Both the position numbers and the translations under genes were made by a program. The notes beneath the pieces were generated by a model that was not told where the DNA came from, made no database searches, and saw only the letters and a list, made by a program, of their open reading frames with translations. A stretch of DNA of 64,000 bases from Gramella sp. AN32 (GTDB lineage Bacteria > Bacteroidota > Bacteroidia > Flavobacteriales > Flavobacteriaceae), in the NCBI RefSeq assembly GCF_023718305.1, contig NZ_QEYO01000023.1, positions 1 to 64,000 on the forward strand, read 5' to 3'. Positions 42,947 to 52,586 of the stretch are shown piece by piece. The number at the start of each line of letters is the position of its first letter. Within the stretch, counting starts at the first letter, position 1.

Positions 42947-45900
42947 CTAAAATTGTGTTTTTAAGCTCATCCCGAAACTACGGGTAGAGGGATACGACAT
43001 GTCTTCTACTCCATAGACTATATTTCGTCCCTGCAGGGCGTTCAATTCCGGGTCAAAATGAGGATTTTCTGTAAAGAGCAATAAATTGCTTCCTACGAAA
43101 CCTAGTTTCAAACTCTGGAAACCTATAGATTTTACAAATTTGTCTGAAAATGAATAGTAGAGGCTTAGTTGCCTCAGTTTTACGTAGGAAGCACTGTAAA
43201 GCGCACTTGCCTCATTGCCACGGTCATAAAAATTATTGTAAAACCGGCTTGCAGGAACCGGGGTCGTATTAGGTTCGTATTGGGGGTTTTCAGGAGTTCC
43301 AACATTGGTTACCCCGTCGCCCACCACACCATTTTCACGACCTTCCAGGGTTTCTTCCAATACGCCGGAAGTACTTCCCAGCGCTTTAGTTCTCGAAACA
43401 ATAGTACCGCCCTTGCGCCAGTCGAATAAAATATTCAGGTTAAAATTTTTAAAGCTGAAACTGTTGTTAAAACCCATAATAAAGTCTGGATTGTAATTCC
43501 CCAGCAATTTCAAGGTTCCATCCTGTACCGGGAGCCCATTGGAATTGAAAAGCGTTTCACCGTCAATTTCAACAAAACCAGTACCGTACATATCCCCAAC
43601 TTTACCTCCTTCACGAGCGATATAGAATACAGAGTTTGAACCGCCTGAACCGCCAAACACATCAGCGGTGCCGGTAACAAATTGGGTAACGCCTTCGGGA
43701 AGCTCGGTGACTTCGCTTTCATAAGTAGAATAGTTTAAAGAAGATTTCCAGCTAAAATCCTGTGCCTGGATAATTTCACCACTTATTGCCGCTTCAAAAC
43801 CCCGGGTGCGCACTTCCCCGCCATTCACGTTATAGTTGAGAAATCCGCTGGTAGGGGAGATAGGCCTGGAAATTATCTGGTCTATACTCACATTTTGGTA
43901 GGCTGAAAAATCGGTTTGTAGTCTTCCGTCGAAAAACCATGCTTCCAAACCGGCTTCATAGGCATTGAGCCTTTCCGGTTTTAAATTGATATTCTTGAGA
44001 ACGGTTTCATTGGTTACCCTGAAGTTGGAACCGTAGTTTTGATTGAAGAGAAAGTTCTGTGCATTTTGATAAGGATCGGTATCGTTACCAACACTGGCTA
44101 CACTTCCCCTTATTTTCAGAAAAGAAATCGCTTCCGGGATCTCAAGCATATTGGAGATTACATAGCTGAAGCCTGCTGAATAATAAGCAAAAGAATTGTT
44201 ATCTGCAGGCAAGGTACTACTCCAGTCATTTCTAAAAGTAAGATCCAGGTATACCTGATCTTTATAGGATAAGTTTCCGGTTCCGTAAAGGCTATTGATC
44301 CTTTTTTCAAAATTCTGACTGTCACCTTTCAACGGGGTTGCAGAATTCGCGAGGGTATATATTCCGGGAAGTGCCAATTGCGAAGCTTCAGCAAATTGAT
44401 ATTTAATATGCTGATCGAATCTGTTTCCCCCGGCAGTGATCGTATAATTCCAGTTCTCATCAAAACTGTCGGCATAAGAAAGAAGAAAATCGGTGTTTAG
44501 TTCCTCAAAATTCACATTGTCTTCCCGATATGTTCCCTGTGGGTTCCGGTTGGTACTCACTGCCCTACGAAACTCGCGATCATCGTTATATGTATCGATT
44601 CCAGCTCTTATTTTCAGGCTTAATTTATCGGTAATATCATAGGTAGCCGAAAGGTTTCCCAAAACCCGATTTTTGTCAAAGCTATTGGTATTTTCGTAAA
44701 GGCTGAGGTAAGGATTGGTAAGCCACAAATAATTAAAATCGAAATGCTGAACACCTTCCTGCCCGGCCTGCCAGTAATCCCTTAGAGAAGAAATATTGGT
44801 TTGTCTTCCTGTCCAGTTAAAACCATACATCACATTTTCATAACCATAACCCAGGTTCGGGCGGTTCCCGCTTCTGGTATTTATATAATTTAAAAATGTA
44901 TTAATGCGGAAATCTTGAGATAACTCCTGTTCCAGTCTAATGGAAATCCCATCCCTTTTTAGATCGGTATTGGGAAGAATCCCTTCATTTCTTAGGCTGC
45001 TGTAAGAAAGCCTGGCGCTTCCTTCTTCCCACCCTGAACTGATCGCAATATTATCCTGATAAGTTACCCCTGTTTCGAAGAAGTCCCTCACATTATCTGG
45101 CCTGGAGACCCAGGGCGTAGGGGTGATTTCAGTAAAAGAACCATTTGGGAAGGTACGGGCAATCACATCCCCACCACGAACCGGATTTCCATTGATGTCT
45201 ACAGAAGGACTGTCAAATTGAGGAATTAAAAGGCCTTGATCCAGTCTGGGGCCATAACTACTAATTCCGCCATCGTTAATACCGGCACCAATCCCGTTTT
45301 CAAAGGCATATTCACCATTGGAACCGCCTCCATAAACATTCTGATAATCTGGGAGGGTCAATAAAGTTTCTATAGTAAAGGAACTGTTGGTACTCACCCC
45401 GAATCCACGATTGTTTTTTCCGCGTTTAGTGTTGATAAGAATTACCCCGTTAGCGGCCCTTGCGCCGTATAAAGCTGCAGAACCTGCTCCTTTTAAAACT
45501 GAAATAGAGGCGATATCATCAGGACTAATTTCTGAAGCACCATTTCCATAATCTACTTCCTGCAAGGCACCATTATTTACCAGGTCGCTGGTAATTTGTT
45601 CGTTATTAATGGGCACCCCATCTACTACAAACAGCGGTTGATTGCTGCCTCCCAGCGAATTTTCCCCACGAATAACAATGCGGGAAGAAGAGCCCACGCC
45701 AGAAGAACCATTGGTGATCTGTACTCCTGCGACCTGCCCTGCGAGACTATTTACCACATTTGGGGCAGTGACATCGGTTAATTTTTCAGAATCGATTTCG
45801 GTAACTGAAGAAACCAGGGATTGTCTTTCCTTTTCGATTCCCAGAGCGGTTACGATCACCTCATCCAGTGCTTCATAGGAGCGTTGCACTATTATTTGTT

Positions 45901-46165
45901 CCGGGAAATTTCCATTGATAATTTTTATTTCCACAGGTTGTATACCTATAGATGATATTCTGATGGTGAAATTCTTTGAATTGGTATTAAAGCTGAATTT
46001 TCCGTTCTTATCAGTAGTAGCATGATTTTCAGTTTCCAGCTCTTGTATTAATGCAAAAGCCACGGGTTCGCCATTTATATCCAGAACAAAAGCTTCATAG
46101 CTTTGTATTTGCCCCTCCATGATCATTGTAGAAAGCAGGGCGATTGCCGTCATAAATAATTTCAT
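42947..46165 (-). CDS. SusC/RagA family TonB-linked outer-membrane receptor
   Basis: A 1072-residue SusC-like receptor. The order is signal peptide, carboxypeptidase-D-regulatory-like domain (AFALIQELETENHATTDKNG), the linker EALDEVIVTALGIEKERQSL, TonB plug (NVVNSLAGQVAGVQITNGSS, GSNQPLFVVDGVPINNE, SVLKGAGSAALYGARAANGV) and the beta-barrel, which ends with YPSTRSFGMSLKTQF. It makes a pedal-bin complex with the SusD-like protein. As first gene of a minus-strand operon with a nucleoside hydrolase and an MTR-kinase-like protein, its cargo may be nucleosides or nucleotides and not a polysaccharide. No glycoside hydrolase is linked to it. Confidence 0.93.
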   Translation of the reverse strand: MKLFMTAIALLSTMIMEGQIQSYEAFVLDINGEPVAFALIQELETENHATTDKNGKFSFNTNSKNFTIRISSIGIQPVEIKIINGNFPEQIIVQRSYEALDEVIVTALGIEKERQSLVSSVTEIDSEKLTDVTAPNVVNSLAGQVAGVQITNGSSGVGSSSRIVIRGENSLGGSNQPLFVVDGVPINNEQITSDLVNNGALQEVDYGNGASEISPDDIASISVLKGAGSAALYGARAANGVILINTKRGKNNRGFGVSTNSSFTIETLLTLPDYQNVYGGGSNGEYAFENGIGAGINDGGISSYGPRLDQGLLIPQFDSPSVDINGNPVRGGDVIARTFPNGSFTEITPTPWVSRPDNVRDFFETGVTYQDNIAISSGWEEGSARLSYSSLRNEGILPNTDLKRDGISIRLEQELSQDFRINTFLNYINTRSGNRPNLGYGYENVMYGFNWTGRQTNISSLRDYWQAGQEGVQHFDFNYLWLTNPYLSLYENTNSFDKNRVLGNLSATYDITDKLSLKIRAGIDTYNDDREFRRAVSTNRNPQGTYREDNVNFEELNTDFLLSYADSFDENWNYTITAGGNRFDQHIKYQFAEASQLALPGIYTLANSATPLKGDSQNFEKRINSLYGTGNLSYKDQVYLDLTFRNDWSSTLPADNNSFAYYSAGFSYVISNMLEIPEAISFLKIRGSVASVGNDTDPYQNAQNFLFNQNYGSNFRVTNETVLKNINLKPERLNAYEAGLEAWFFDGRLQTDFSAYQNVSIDQIISRPISPTSGFLNYNVNGGEVRTRGFEAAISGEIIQAQDFSWKSSLNYSTYESEVTELPEGVTQFVTGTADVFGGSGGSNSVFYIAREGGKVGDMYGTGFVEIDGETLFNSNGLPVQDGTLKLLGNYNPDFIMGFNNSFSFKNFNLNILFDWRKGGTIVSRTKALGSTSGVLEETLEGRENGVVGDGVTNVGTPENPQYEPNTTPVPASRFYNNFYDRGNEASALYSASYVKLRQLSLYYSFSDKFVKSIGFQSLKLGFVGSNLLLFTENPHFDPELNALQGRNIVYGVEDMSYPSTRSFGMSLKTQF

Positions 46166-46465
46166 ATTAGTAAGTTAGGTTTTAAGAAAAAGAAAGCTTC
46201 AATGTGAAAATATTTTTAAATCACACTCCTATATTCTTTATATATACCATAACCGGAAAAAAATCACCCAATATTTTATTTTTTCTTAAAATTCTTTTCT
46301 CTCAAATTTGTCCTGTAATAGTTATTGGAATTTAGAACCGGTTTTCATCAGGTTTTTATGTCTTTAAAACTCTTTTATTTAATTAAAAGATGTGAAGGAA
46401 GTCTACTGAATGGGAAAGGGGTTTAAATTAAATTCTAGGACTTTAAAATCAAATATTCACCTCAA
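46166..46465. other. Divergent spacer upstream of the SusC-like operon and DUF547 gene
   Basis: A 300-bp AT-rich spacer between divergent genes. It must hold promoters for both, but I see no perfect TAnnTTTG box and no clear palindrome. Confidence 0.4.
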
Positions 46466-47273
46466 ATGTCTGTAAAAATGAAATATGTATTGATTTCCGT
46501 TTTAGGAATTTTTATTCTAATTCCAGGTTATATTTTACTAAATAAATCTGGTCTGCTTGGTATGGCGGGCCTGGATGATGCAGGTTTGCATTGGGATAAA
46601 AAAAGTAGTGATTTTAATGCTACAGAAAATCCTATTTTAGATCATACAGAATGGAATGATTTGTTGAAAAAACATGTAGCAAATGATGGTGACGTCAATT
46701 ATAAAGGCTTTGTAAAAGAGAAAGAAAAGCTTGAAGGCTATCTGGATTATTTATCCAAAAAACAACCTAAGGAGGCCTGGCCGGTTGCAGAACAGCTCGC
46801 CTATTATATTAATCTATATAATGCAGGGACAATATTATTAATTGTAGATAATTATCCAGTGGCCAGCATTAAAGATATTAAGAAGCCATGGCGCCAGGAA
46901 TTTATTCAGGTAGGAGATAAAATGGTTGCATTGGGAACTATAGAACATAGTATTTTAAGAAAAATGAACGAACCCCGAATTCATTTTGCCATTAATTGTG
47001 CTTCATTTTCCTGCCCCAAATTGCTTAATGAAGCTTATGCGGCGGCAAAATTGGAAGCCCAGCTTCAAAAAGTCACTGCTGGGTTTATTAATTCCGATAA
47101 AAATAAAATCAGTAAGAATGAGGTGGTTTTATCAAAAATTTTTGATTGGTATAAAAAGGATTTCCCCAGATAGTGACTTAATTTCTTATATTAATAAATA
47201 CAGCAAAGTAAAGGTAAATGGGGATGCTAAGGTTAATTTTATGGATTATGACTGGCGGCTAAATGAGCAATAG
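46466..47273 (+). pseudogene. DUF547 protein, frameshifted near its end
   Basis: The frame from 46466 encodes 235 residues: one N-terminal transmembrane segment, then the DUF547 domain (WNDLLKKHVANDGDVNYKGF, EQLAYYINLYNAGTILLIVD, GTIEHSILRKMNEPRIHFAI, NCASFSCPKLLNEAYAAAKL). It stops at 47173 right after KKDFPR. The next frame continues exactly with DSDLISYINKYSKVKVNGDA and NFMDYDWRLNEQ, the normal DUF547 ending, to 47273. One extra C in the CCCC run at 47163-47166 explains the shift. DUF547 proteins resemble transglutaminase-like folds; the function is unknown. Confidence 0.85.
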
Positions 47274-47392
47274 TCAAAAGATACGTAATATAATCCCTGT
47301 ATTTGAAGAAGCTGATACTATTTAAAATTTACCTACTATGATTTTTTAAGTGCTGATCTGTAAACTTTCTAAAAATAGTATAAAAAACAATT

Positions 47393-47533
47393 TTGAGCTT
47401 ACCACATAAAGAACACATTGTAATAATTGGAAACGGGATAGCAGGAATTACCTGCGCACGACATGTCAGGAAAAATTCGGATGCTAAAATCACGGTTATT
47501 TCCTCGGAAAACCGGAACCCGAAATCAAAATAA
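47393..47533 (+). pseudogene. N-terminal stub of an FAD/NAD(P)-dependent oxidoreductase
   Basis: From a TTG at 47393: LSLPHKEHIVIIGNGIAGIT, then CARHVRKNSDAKITVISSEN and a stop at 47533. This is the first 45 residues of a NirB/rubredoxin-reductase-type flavoprotein containing the GxGxxG FAD motif. All catalytic parts are missing. Confidence 0.6.
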
Positions 47534-47540
47534 TGCCGAA

Positions 47541-47770
47541 GCTTTAAAGGTTATTATTCCGGACTATAACGAAGAAGATTCCATAGCTAAAGTCATTGCA
47601 GAAATTCCTGAAATTGTTAAGGAAGTAATTGTGGTAAACAACAGTTCTATCAATATTACTAAAACAAACGTTAGCAATACGGGCGGCACTGTGCTTCAGG
47701 AAAATCGCATGGCTTATGGTTTTGCCTTTTTAAAGGAATGGATTATTCAACACCGCCGAATTTATAAATT
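47541..47770 (+). pseudogene. N-terminal stub of a GT2 glycosyltransferase
   Basis: Immediately after the oxidoreductase stub comes ALKVIIPDYNEEDSIAKVIA, EIPEIVKEVIVVNNSSINIT and VLQENRMAYGFAFLK, the start of a dolichyl-phosphate-mannose-synthase-like GT2. It then shifts frame (KGMDY can be read in the next frame) and ends against the crp gene. Two unrelated N-termini fused back to back indicate deletion. Confidence 0.6.
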
Positions 47771-48445
47771 TTGAAGTTGCTCAAGATCAAGGATTTTTAT
47801 TGTTTTTCGGTCATAATCAATTATTTGTTTCTTCCTAAGATCACTAAACACCATTGAGACTTCCTGCCTGTTCGTAGAAGTAAGTTGTGCAATTTTTTGA
47901 TGTGTAAAACAATCATTTAAAACAATCTCTCCATTAACCGTGGCATTATTGTTTACTATAGGCTCTTTTAAAAAATCAATAATTCTTTGTTTATTATTTT
48001 TTAGCGCAAAATCCTTAAGGCGGTTTTTAGTTTCCAAAAGGTTATTTACACACATTTGGCTGAATTTGAAATTTAATTCGGGAGCCATTAACAATAAACT
48101 TTTAAAGTCTTCATCCTTCATCACACAATAGGTTAGGTTTTCTTCAACAATGGCTGCTTCCTGCCTCGATGAGTTTTCAGTAATAGAGGCTTCTCCAAAA
48201 ATTTCTCCCTTTCCCAGGATTGCAACTAAAAATTCATTTCCACTTTTATCAAATTGTGATATTCTCACTTTACCTTCTTTGAGAAAATAAATACTGTTGG
48301 CAGGATCATTTTGAAAGTAAACCATTTCATCTTTTTTCAGAGATTTCATTATAGTACGTTCATGTATATAATTTTTGTATTCTTCTTTAAGTTCTTTAAC
48401 AAGAATGAAATTATTTAAATACCAAAACTTTAAATTTTGATCCAT
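47762..48445 (-). CDS. Crp/Fnr family transcriptional regulator
   Basis: A 227-residue regulator: cyclic-nucleotide-binding-like beta-roll (VYFQNDPANSIYFLKEGKVR, LGKGEIFGEASITENSSRQE), dimer helix, and a C-terminal winged helix with the recognition part IAQLTSTNRQEVSMVFSDLR. There is no N-terminal Cys cluster for an FNR iron-sulfur centre; single Cys residues occur in the core. A Crp-geometry palindrome (48518-48533) lies in the divergent spacer toward egtD, which suggests autoregulation and control of the stress genes that follow. Confidence 0.88.
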   Translation of the reverse strand: MDQNLKFWYLNNFILVKELKEEYKNYIHERTIMKSLKKDEMVYFQNDPANSIYFLKEGKVRISQFDKSGNEFLVAILGKGEIFGEASITENSSRQEAAIVEENLTYCVMKDEDFKSLLLMAPELNFKFSQMCVNNLLETKNRLKDFALKNNKQRIIDFLKEPIVNNNATVNGEIVLNDCFTHQKIAQLTSTNRQEVSMVFSDLRKKQIIDYDRKTIKILDLEQLQNL

Positions 48446-48517
48446 ACATTTTGCGTTAAATTATTAGAAAGGTAGCTAAAAGCAACAAGAAATAAATTGA
48501 TAATAGTTAAAGGTATG

Positions 48518-48533
48518 TGTCGTAAAGTTGACA
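48518..48533. promoter_or_regulatory. Crp-geometry palindrome between crp/fnr and egtD
   Basis: TGTCGTAAAGTTGACA: the half-sites TGTCG and TGACA are separated by six bases, the geometry of Crp sites (TGTGA-N6-TCACA). It matches 13 of 16 positions with the site at 57462-57477. It lies 73 bp upstream of the crp/fnr start and 84 bp upstream of egtD, so it can serve both. Confidence 0.55.
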
Positions 48534-48616
48534 TTATAATTACTGAAGCTTCTTTATTTTTATTACTTATACTTTAAAGTTATAATTTTTTAAGGTTATT
48601 AATAATCTCAAATTAA

Positions 48617-49597
48617 ATGAATAATGAAATTAAAGAAGTTGAGCCTTTAGCGCAACCCATTTCAGTATTTGAATCTGATGTTACTGAAGGTTTAACTGCA
48701 AGCCCAAAGTTTTTAAAATCCAAATATTTCTATGATAAAACCGGAGATAAATTATTTCAGCAAATTATGGAATTGCGGGAATATTATCTCACCAATTGTG
48801 AGCTGGAAATACTTAATTCTCATAAAGAGCACATAGCTGCTTATTTTAAAGGTTCACAAGAGCCATTTCAGCTTGTTGATCTTGGTGCGGGTAATGCCTA
48901 TAAAACTAAAATCCTCTTACAACATTTTATAAAGAAGAATGTGAATTTTGAATATGTACCTGTGGATATTTCTGAAAATGCCATAGAGAAATTAACTTTT
49001 GATTTAAAAAAACATTTTCCAAAAATTCAAATTTCAGGCTATTCAAAGGAATATCTGGATGCTCTTCGCTTAATTAAAAATGAAACACCAAAACTAATCC
49101 TGTTTTTAGGGGCAAGTATTGGTAATTTTTCTCGAACTGAAGCTGAGGATTTCTTTAAACAAATTTCCAGACAAATGAATGCCGAGGATTTACTATGTAT
49201 AGGTTTTGACCTTAAAAAAGATACTCAAATAATATTAGATGCTTACAACGATGCCCGGGGGATAACGAAAAAATTTAATTTAAACTTATTAACCAAGATT
49301 AACAGGGAGTTTAATGCCGATTTTAAAACTGATACGTTTGAGCATGTCCCTTCTTACGATCCACATTCTGGTGAAGCCCGCAGTGCTTTAAGAAGTAAAT
49401 TTAACCAGAAGATAGCTATACAAAAGCTGGGAGTTGTTATAGAATTAAAGGAAGGGGAGCTAATACATACCGAAATTTCAAAGAAATATGCCCTTTCTGA
49501 AATAAAAAGTCTGGCGGAAAATTCAGGTTTCCAAATCGTCGAAAATTTGTTTGACAAACATCATTATTTTACAAATTCGGTATGGCGAAAAAATTAA
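48617..49597 (+). CDS. egtD: L-histidine N-alpha-methyltransferase (EgtD family)
   Basis: A 326-residue SAM-dependent methyltransferase of the EgtD family, which trimethylates histidine to hercynine in ergothioneine synthesis. The family start is seen in LKSKYFYDKTGDKLFQQIME with LREYYLTNCELEIL; the SAM site is FQLVDLGAGNAYKTKILLQH; later segments FLGASIGNFSRTEAEDFF and the C-terminal TEISKKYALSEIKSLAENSG agree. No EgtB (sulfoxide synthase) is encoded nearby, so either it lies elsewhere or the product is hercynine or another methylated betaine. It heads the plus-strand stress cluster. Confidence 0.9.
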   Translation: MNNEIKEVEPLAQPISVFESDVTEGLTASPKFLKSKYFYDKTGDKLFQQIMELREYYLTNCELEILNSHKEHIAAYFKGSQEPFQLVDLGAGNAYKTKILLQHFIKKNVNFEYVPVDISENAIEKLTFDLKKHFPKIQISGYSKEYLDALRLIKNETPKLILFLGASIGNFSRTEAEDFFKQISRQMNAEDLLCIGFDLKKDTQIILDAYNDARGITKKFNLNLLTKINREFNADFKTDTFEHVPSYDPHSGEARSALRSKFNQKIAIQKLGVVIELKEGELIHTEISKKYALSEIKSLAENSGFQIVENLFDKHHYFTNSVWRKN

Positions 49598-49657
49598 AAG
49601 TAGCGTAGTTTTAATATCACTATATTTCATAAACGACTAATTTTAAACACATTTTTC

Positions 49658-50389
49658 ATGAAAAATGAATTTACCGGCCTAAAAGCCATCTATGTAAACT
49701 GTACCTTAAAAAAATCACCTTCCCACAGTCACACCCGTGATTTAATGGATGTATCCATTAACATCATGGAATCTGAAGGGGTAGCGGTAGAAGTGATCCG
49801 GTTGGCAGATTATGAGATACCCGTTGGGGTACAGCCCGATATGACAAAAGAAAGGGAACCTAAAGACGATTGGCCCAAACTTTACGAAAAAATAATTGCA
49901 GCCGATATTCTGGTAATTGGCACTCCAATTTGGTTGGGTGAGCGTTCTTCCGTTGCTTCAAAATTGATAGAACGCTTGTATGCCATGAGTGGTTACCAAA
50001 ACGCTAAAGGCCAGTACATTTATTATGGAAGGGCGGGAGGCTGTATTATTACCGGAAACGAAGATGGCGTAAAGCATTGTTCCATGGGCATTCTGTATGC
50101 GCTTCAACATCTGGGTTACAGCATTCCCCCACAGGCAGATGCCGGTTGGATTGGCGAAGTAGGCCCGGGTCCGAGTTATGGAGATAAGGAATGGAACGGA
50201 GAGAAAATAGACCCGCCAACAGGTTATGATTCAGGTTTTACCAATAAGAACACCACTTTTATGACTTATAATTTACTTCATCTTGCCAAAATGTTAAAGG
50301 CGAATGGAGGTTATCCCGCTTATGGGAATTCCCGAAAAGAATGGGACGACGGTACGCGATGGAATTTTGAAAATCCGGAATATAGATAA
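49658..50389 (+). CDS. Flavodoxin-like NAD(P)H-dependent FMN oxidoreductase
   Basis: A 243-residue flavodoxin-fold protein (NADPH-dependent FMN reductase group). The FMN phosphate loop is NCTLKKSPSHSHTRDLMD near residue 15; the isoalloxazine loop is VIGTPIWLGERSSVASKLIE; a further motif is GRAGGCIITGNEDGVKHCSM. A C-terminal stretch rich in Gly/Tyr (PTGYDSGFTNKNTTFMTYN) is characteristic of this branch. It probably reduces quinones or other small electrophiles. It lies 60 bp after egtD and 30 bp before doxX. Confidence 0.82.
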   Translation: MKNEFTGLKAIYVNCTLKKSPSHSHTRDLMDVSINIMESEGVAVEVIRLADYEIPVGVQPDMTKEREPKDDWPKLYEKIIAADILVIGTPIWLGERSSVASKLIERLYAMSGYQNAKGQYIYYGRAGGCIITGNEDGVKHCSMGILYALQHLGYSIPPQADAGWIGEVGPGPSYGDKEWNGEKIDPPTGYDSGFTNKNTTFMTYNLLHLAKMLKANGGYPAYGNSRKEWDDGTRWNFENPEYR

Positions 50390-50419
50390 AATGAAACTTT
50401 AATTTAATTCTTTAAAACT

Positions 50420-50803
50420 ATGATACTGGAAACTTCTTCTTTCACAGATTATTCCTTACTGTTACTTAGGATTATAGTAGCTATTATATTGTTTTCCAGC
50501 GGGAAGGGCCATATCCAAAACCCTAAAGAACGGGCTCAAAGTTTAGGACTCTCTAAAGAAATAACAATCTTTCTGGGTATTGCTGAAATTTTAGGCGCTA
50601 TTTCTATCGCATTTGGGATTTTCACCCAAATAGGTGCAGTACTTGTAATGGGGGCTATGATAGGGGCCATTTATAAGAAAATCTTTAAATGGAAAACAGG
50701 ATTTTATGCAGAAAAAGGATTTGGATGGCATTATGATGTACTGATCTTACTGGCCACTCTGGTAATTTTTACTACAGCCGGAGGTGCTTTTGTTCTCCTT
50801 TAA
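50420..50803 (+). CDS. DoxX family membrane protein
   Basis: A 127-residue protein with four hydrophobic segments and the DoxX pattern: LLLLRIIVAIILFSSGKGHI, LGIAEILGAISIAFGIFTQI, GAVLVMGAMIGAIYKKIFKW and WHYDVLILLATLVIFTTAGG. DoxX-like proteins accompany redox and thiol-stress genes; a direct enzymatic role is not established. It lies between the flavodoxin-like gene and the pyruvate oxidase gene (27 bp). Confidence 0.82.
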   Translation: MILETSSFTDYSLLLLRIIVAIILFSSGKGHIQNPKERAQSLGLSKEITIFLGIAEILGAISIAFGIFTQIGAVLVMGAMIGAIYKKIFKWKTGFYAEKGFGWHYDVLILLATLVIFTTAGGAFVLL

Positions 50804-50830
50804 TTATAAAACTTTATAAAAAAATTAGAA

Positions 50831-52576
50831 ATGGCTAAAAACGTTTCAGAACAATTATTGGATATTTTAGTAAGTGTAGGTGTAGAGCAGGTATATGGAG
50901 TAACCGGAGATGCCCTTAATTTTTTTGTAAAAGCAATTGAAGAACGGGAGGATGTTCAATGGATTGGGATGAAGCACGAGGGCAATGCTTCGTATGCTGC
51001 CTTTGGTCACAGTCAGACCACCGGAAAACTCGGGGTTTGCGCCGGCACTGTTGGGCCTGGCGCACTTCATTTAATAAACGGACTTTACAATGCCAAAAAA
51101 GAACGGACACCGGTAATCGCCATAACAGGGCAGGTGCCCCAAAGGCAGCAGGGGACCAATTTTTTTCAGGAAGTAGACTTAAAAAAAGTGTTCGATGACG
51201 TTTGCGACTATCAGACCATTATTGAAACTCCGGAGCAGGCTCCTATGTTAATTCAGCGTGCCATAAAAATAGCACTTGCCAATAACTCCGTTTGTCGAAT
51301 AGAATTACCCGCAAATGTAGCCGAAATGGAGGCCGAAAACGAGGTGTTTGTGCATCCTATTAAAAAGTATGTTTCTTCCCTGGTTCCAGACAGGTCTGTA
51401 GTAAGCGAAACGGCCGCACTTTTAAATAACGCAAAAACCGTGGGTATTCTAGCCGGTGATGGATGCCGTGCAAGCAGGGAACAGGTGCTTGAGCTGGCAA
51501 AACGTCTGAAGGCGCCCATTACCCATAGCTTGCGCGCCAGTGATATTTTTGACCACGATGCGACAAATGTGGTAGGCCTAACAGGACTTATAGGAAATCC
51601 TTCGGGCTATAATGCGGTGATGAAATGTGACCTGTTGTTAATGTTGGGGACTGATTTTCCTTATATCGATTATCTTCCGCATAAGACTAAAACCATCCAG
51701 GTAGATATACGGCAGGAAAATATTGGTAACAGAACGGCTGTAGATTTGGGGGTATGGAGTGACATAAATTCATTTTTGGAACTTCTTCTTCCTCAAATTG
51801 AAGAAAAAACAAATACGGCTTTTCTCGATAAGTTGGTAGATAGTTTTAAATCCTGGAGAAAAAATATGTTGAAACAGGCTTCGGCTGAAAGGGACAATGA
51901 ACCTTTACATCCGCAGATTTTTGCCGGTTTTGTAGATAAGCATGCTGCCAACAATGCTATTTTTACCGTAGAGACCGGTACTTCGGCAATCTGGGCGGCA
52001 CACCATATCTCTTTTCACTCCCAAAGGCGAATGATCGGCTCTTTTAACCACGGCTCTATGGCCGTAGGCCTCCCTTCTGCGCTGGGGGCACAAATGGGAA
52101 ATCCCGGCAAGGAAGTATGGAGCCTTAGCGGCGACGGGGCCTTTAATATGGCCATGCAGGATTTTATAAGCGCTGTAAAATATAAATTACCGGTTAAAAT
52201 CCTCATTTTTAACAATTCTGAACTCAGTTTCGTAAAATTGGAAATGGAAGAGGTGGGATTGGCCCCTTCCCTGAAAGCTTTAAAACAGGACAATGTCAAT
52301 TTTGCCGAATATGCAAAATGATGCGGTGGCGATGGAGTGAGGGTTACACGCGCTGAAGATATAGAAGCGGCCATTCTTAAGGCCAAAAACAGCAGGAAAC
52401 CCTTTATCATCGATGCGGTGGTAAACAGCGGCGAGCTTTCATTGCCCCCACATATTGGCTGGAAAGAGGTGATAGGTTTTGGAACTTCAAAACTTAAAGA
52501 AGTAGGGCAGGTCATTAACGGGGATAAGAAACAGTGGGAAAATCTCAAAAAGGAACTTGAATCCTATTTCGATTAA
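50831..52576 (+). pseudogene. Thiamine-diphosphate pyruvate oxidase-like enzyme, split by in-frame TGA
   Basis: The full frame is 581 codons of a TPP-dependent pyruvate oxidase/PoxB-like enzyme: GVEQVYGVTGDALNFFVKAI with the catalytic Glu in KHEGNASYAAFGHSQTTGKL, the central domain GDGCRASREQVLELAKRL, and the TPP-Mg site SLSGDGAFNMAMQDFISAVK with IFNNSELSFVKLEMEEVG. A TGA at 52319-52321 interrupts it between NFAEYAK and CGGDGVRV; the remaining 84 codons in the same frame finish the C-terminal domain. One substitution (for example from CGA) accounts for it. The 496-residue product lacks the end of the TPP domain and is probably inactive unless the codon is read through. Confidence 0.85.
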
Positions 52577-52586
52577 ATCAAGGGAT

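Noticed and set aside
52319..52321. TGA in the pyruvate oxidase gene as a selenocysteine codon
   Set aside because: The family has no conserved Cys/Sec at this place, the next codon is already Cys, I see no bacterial SECIS-like hairpin directly downstream, and no sel genes are in the window.
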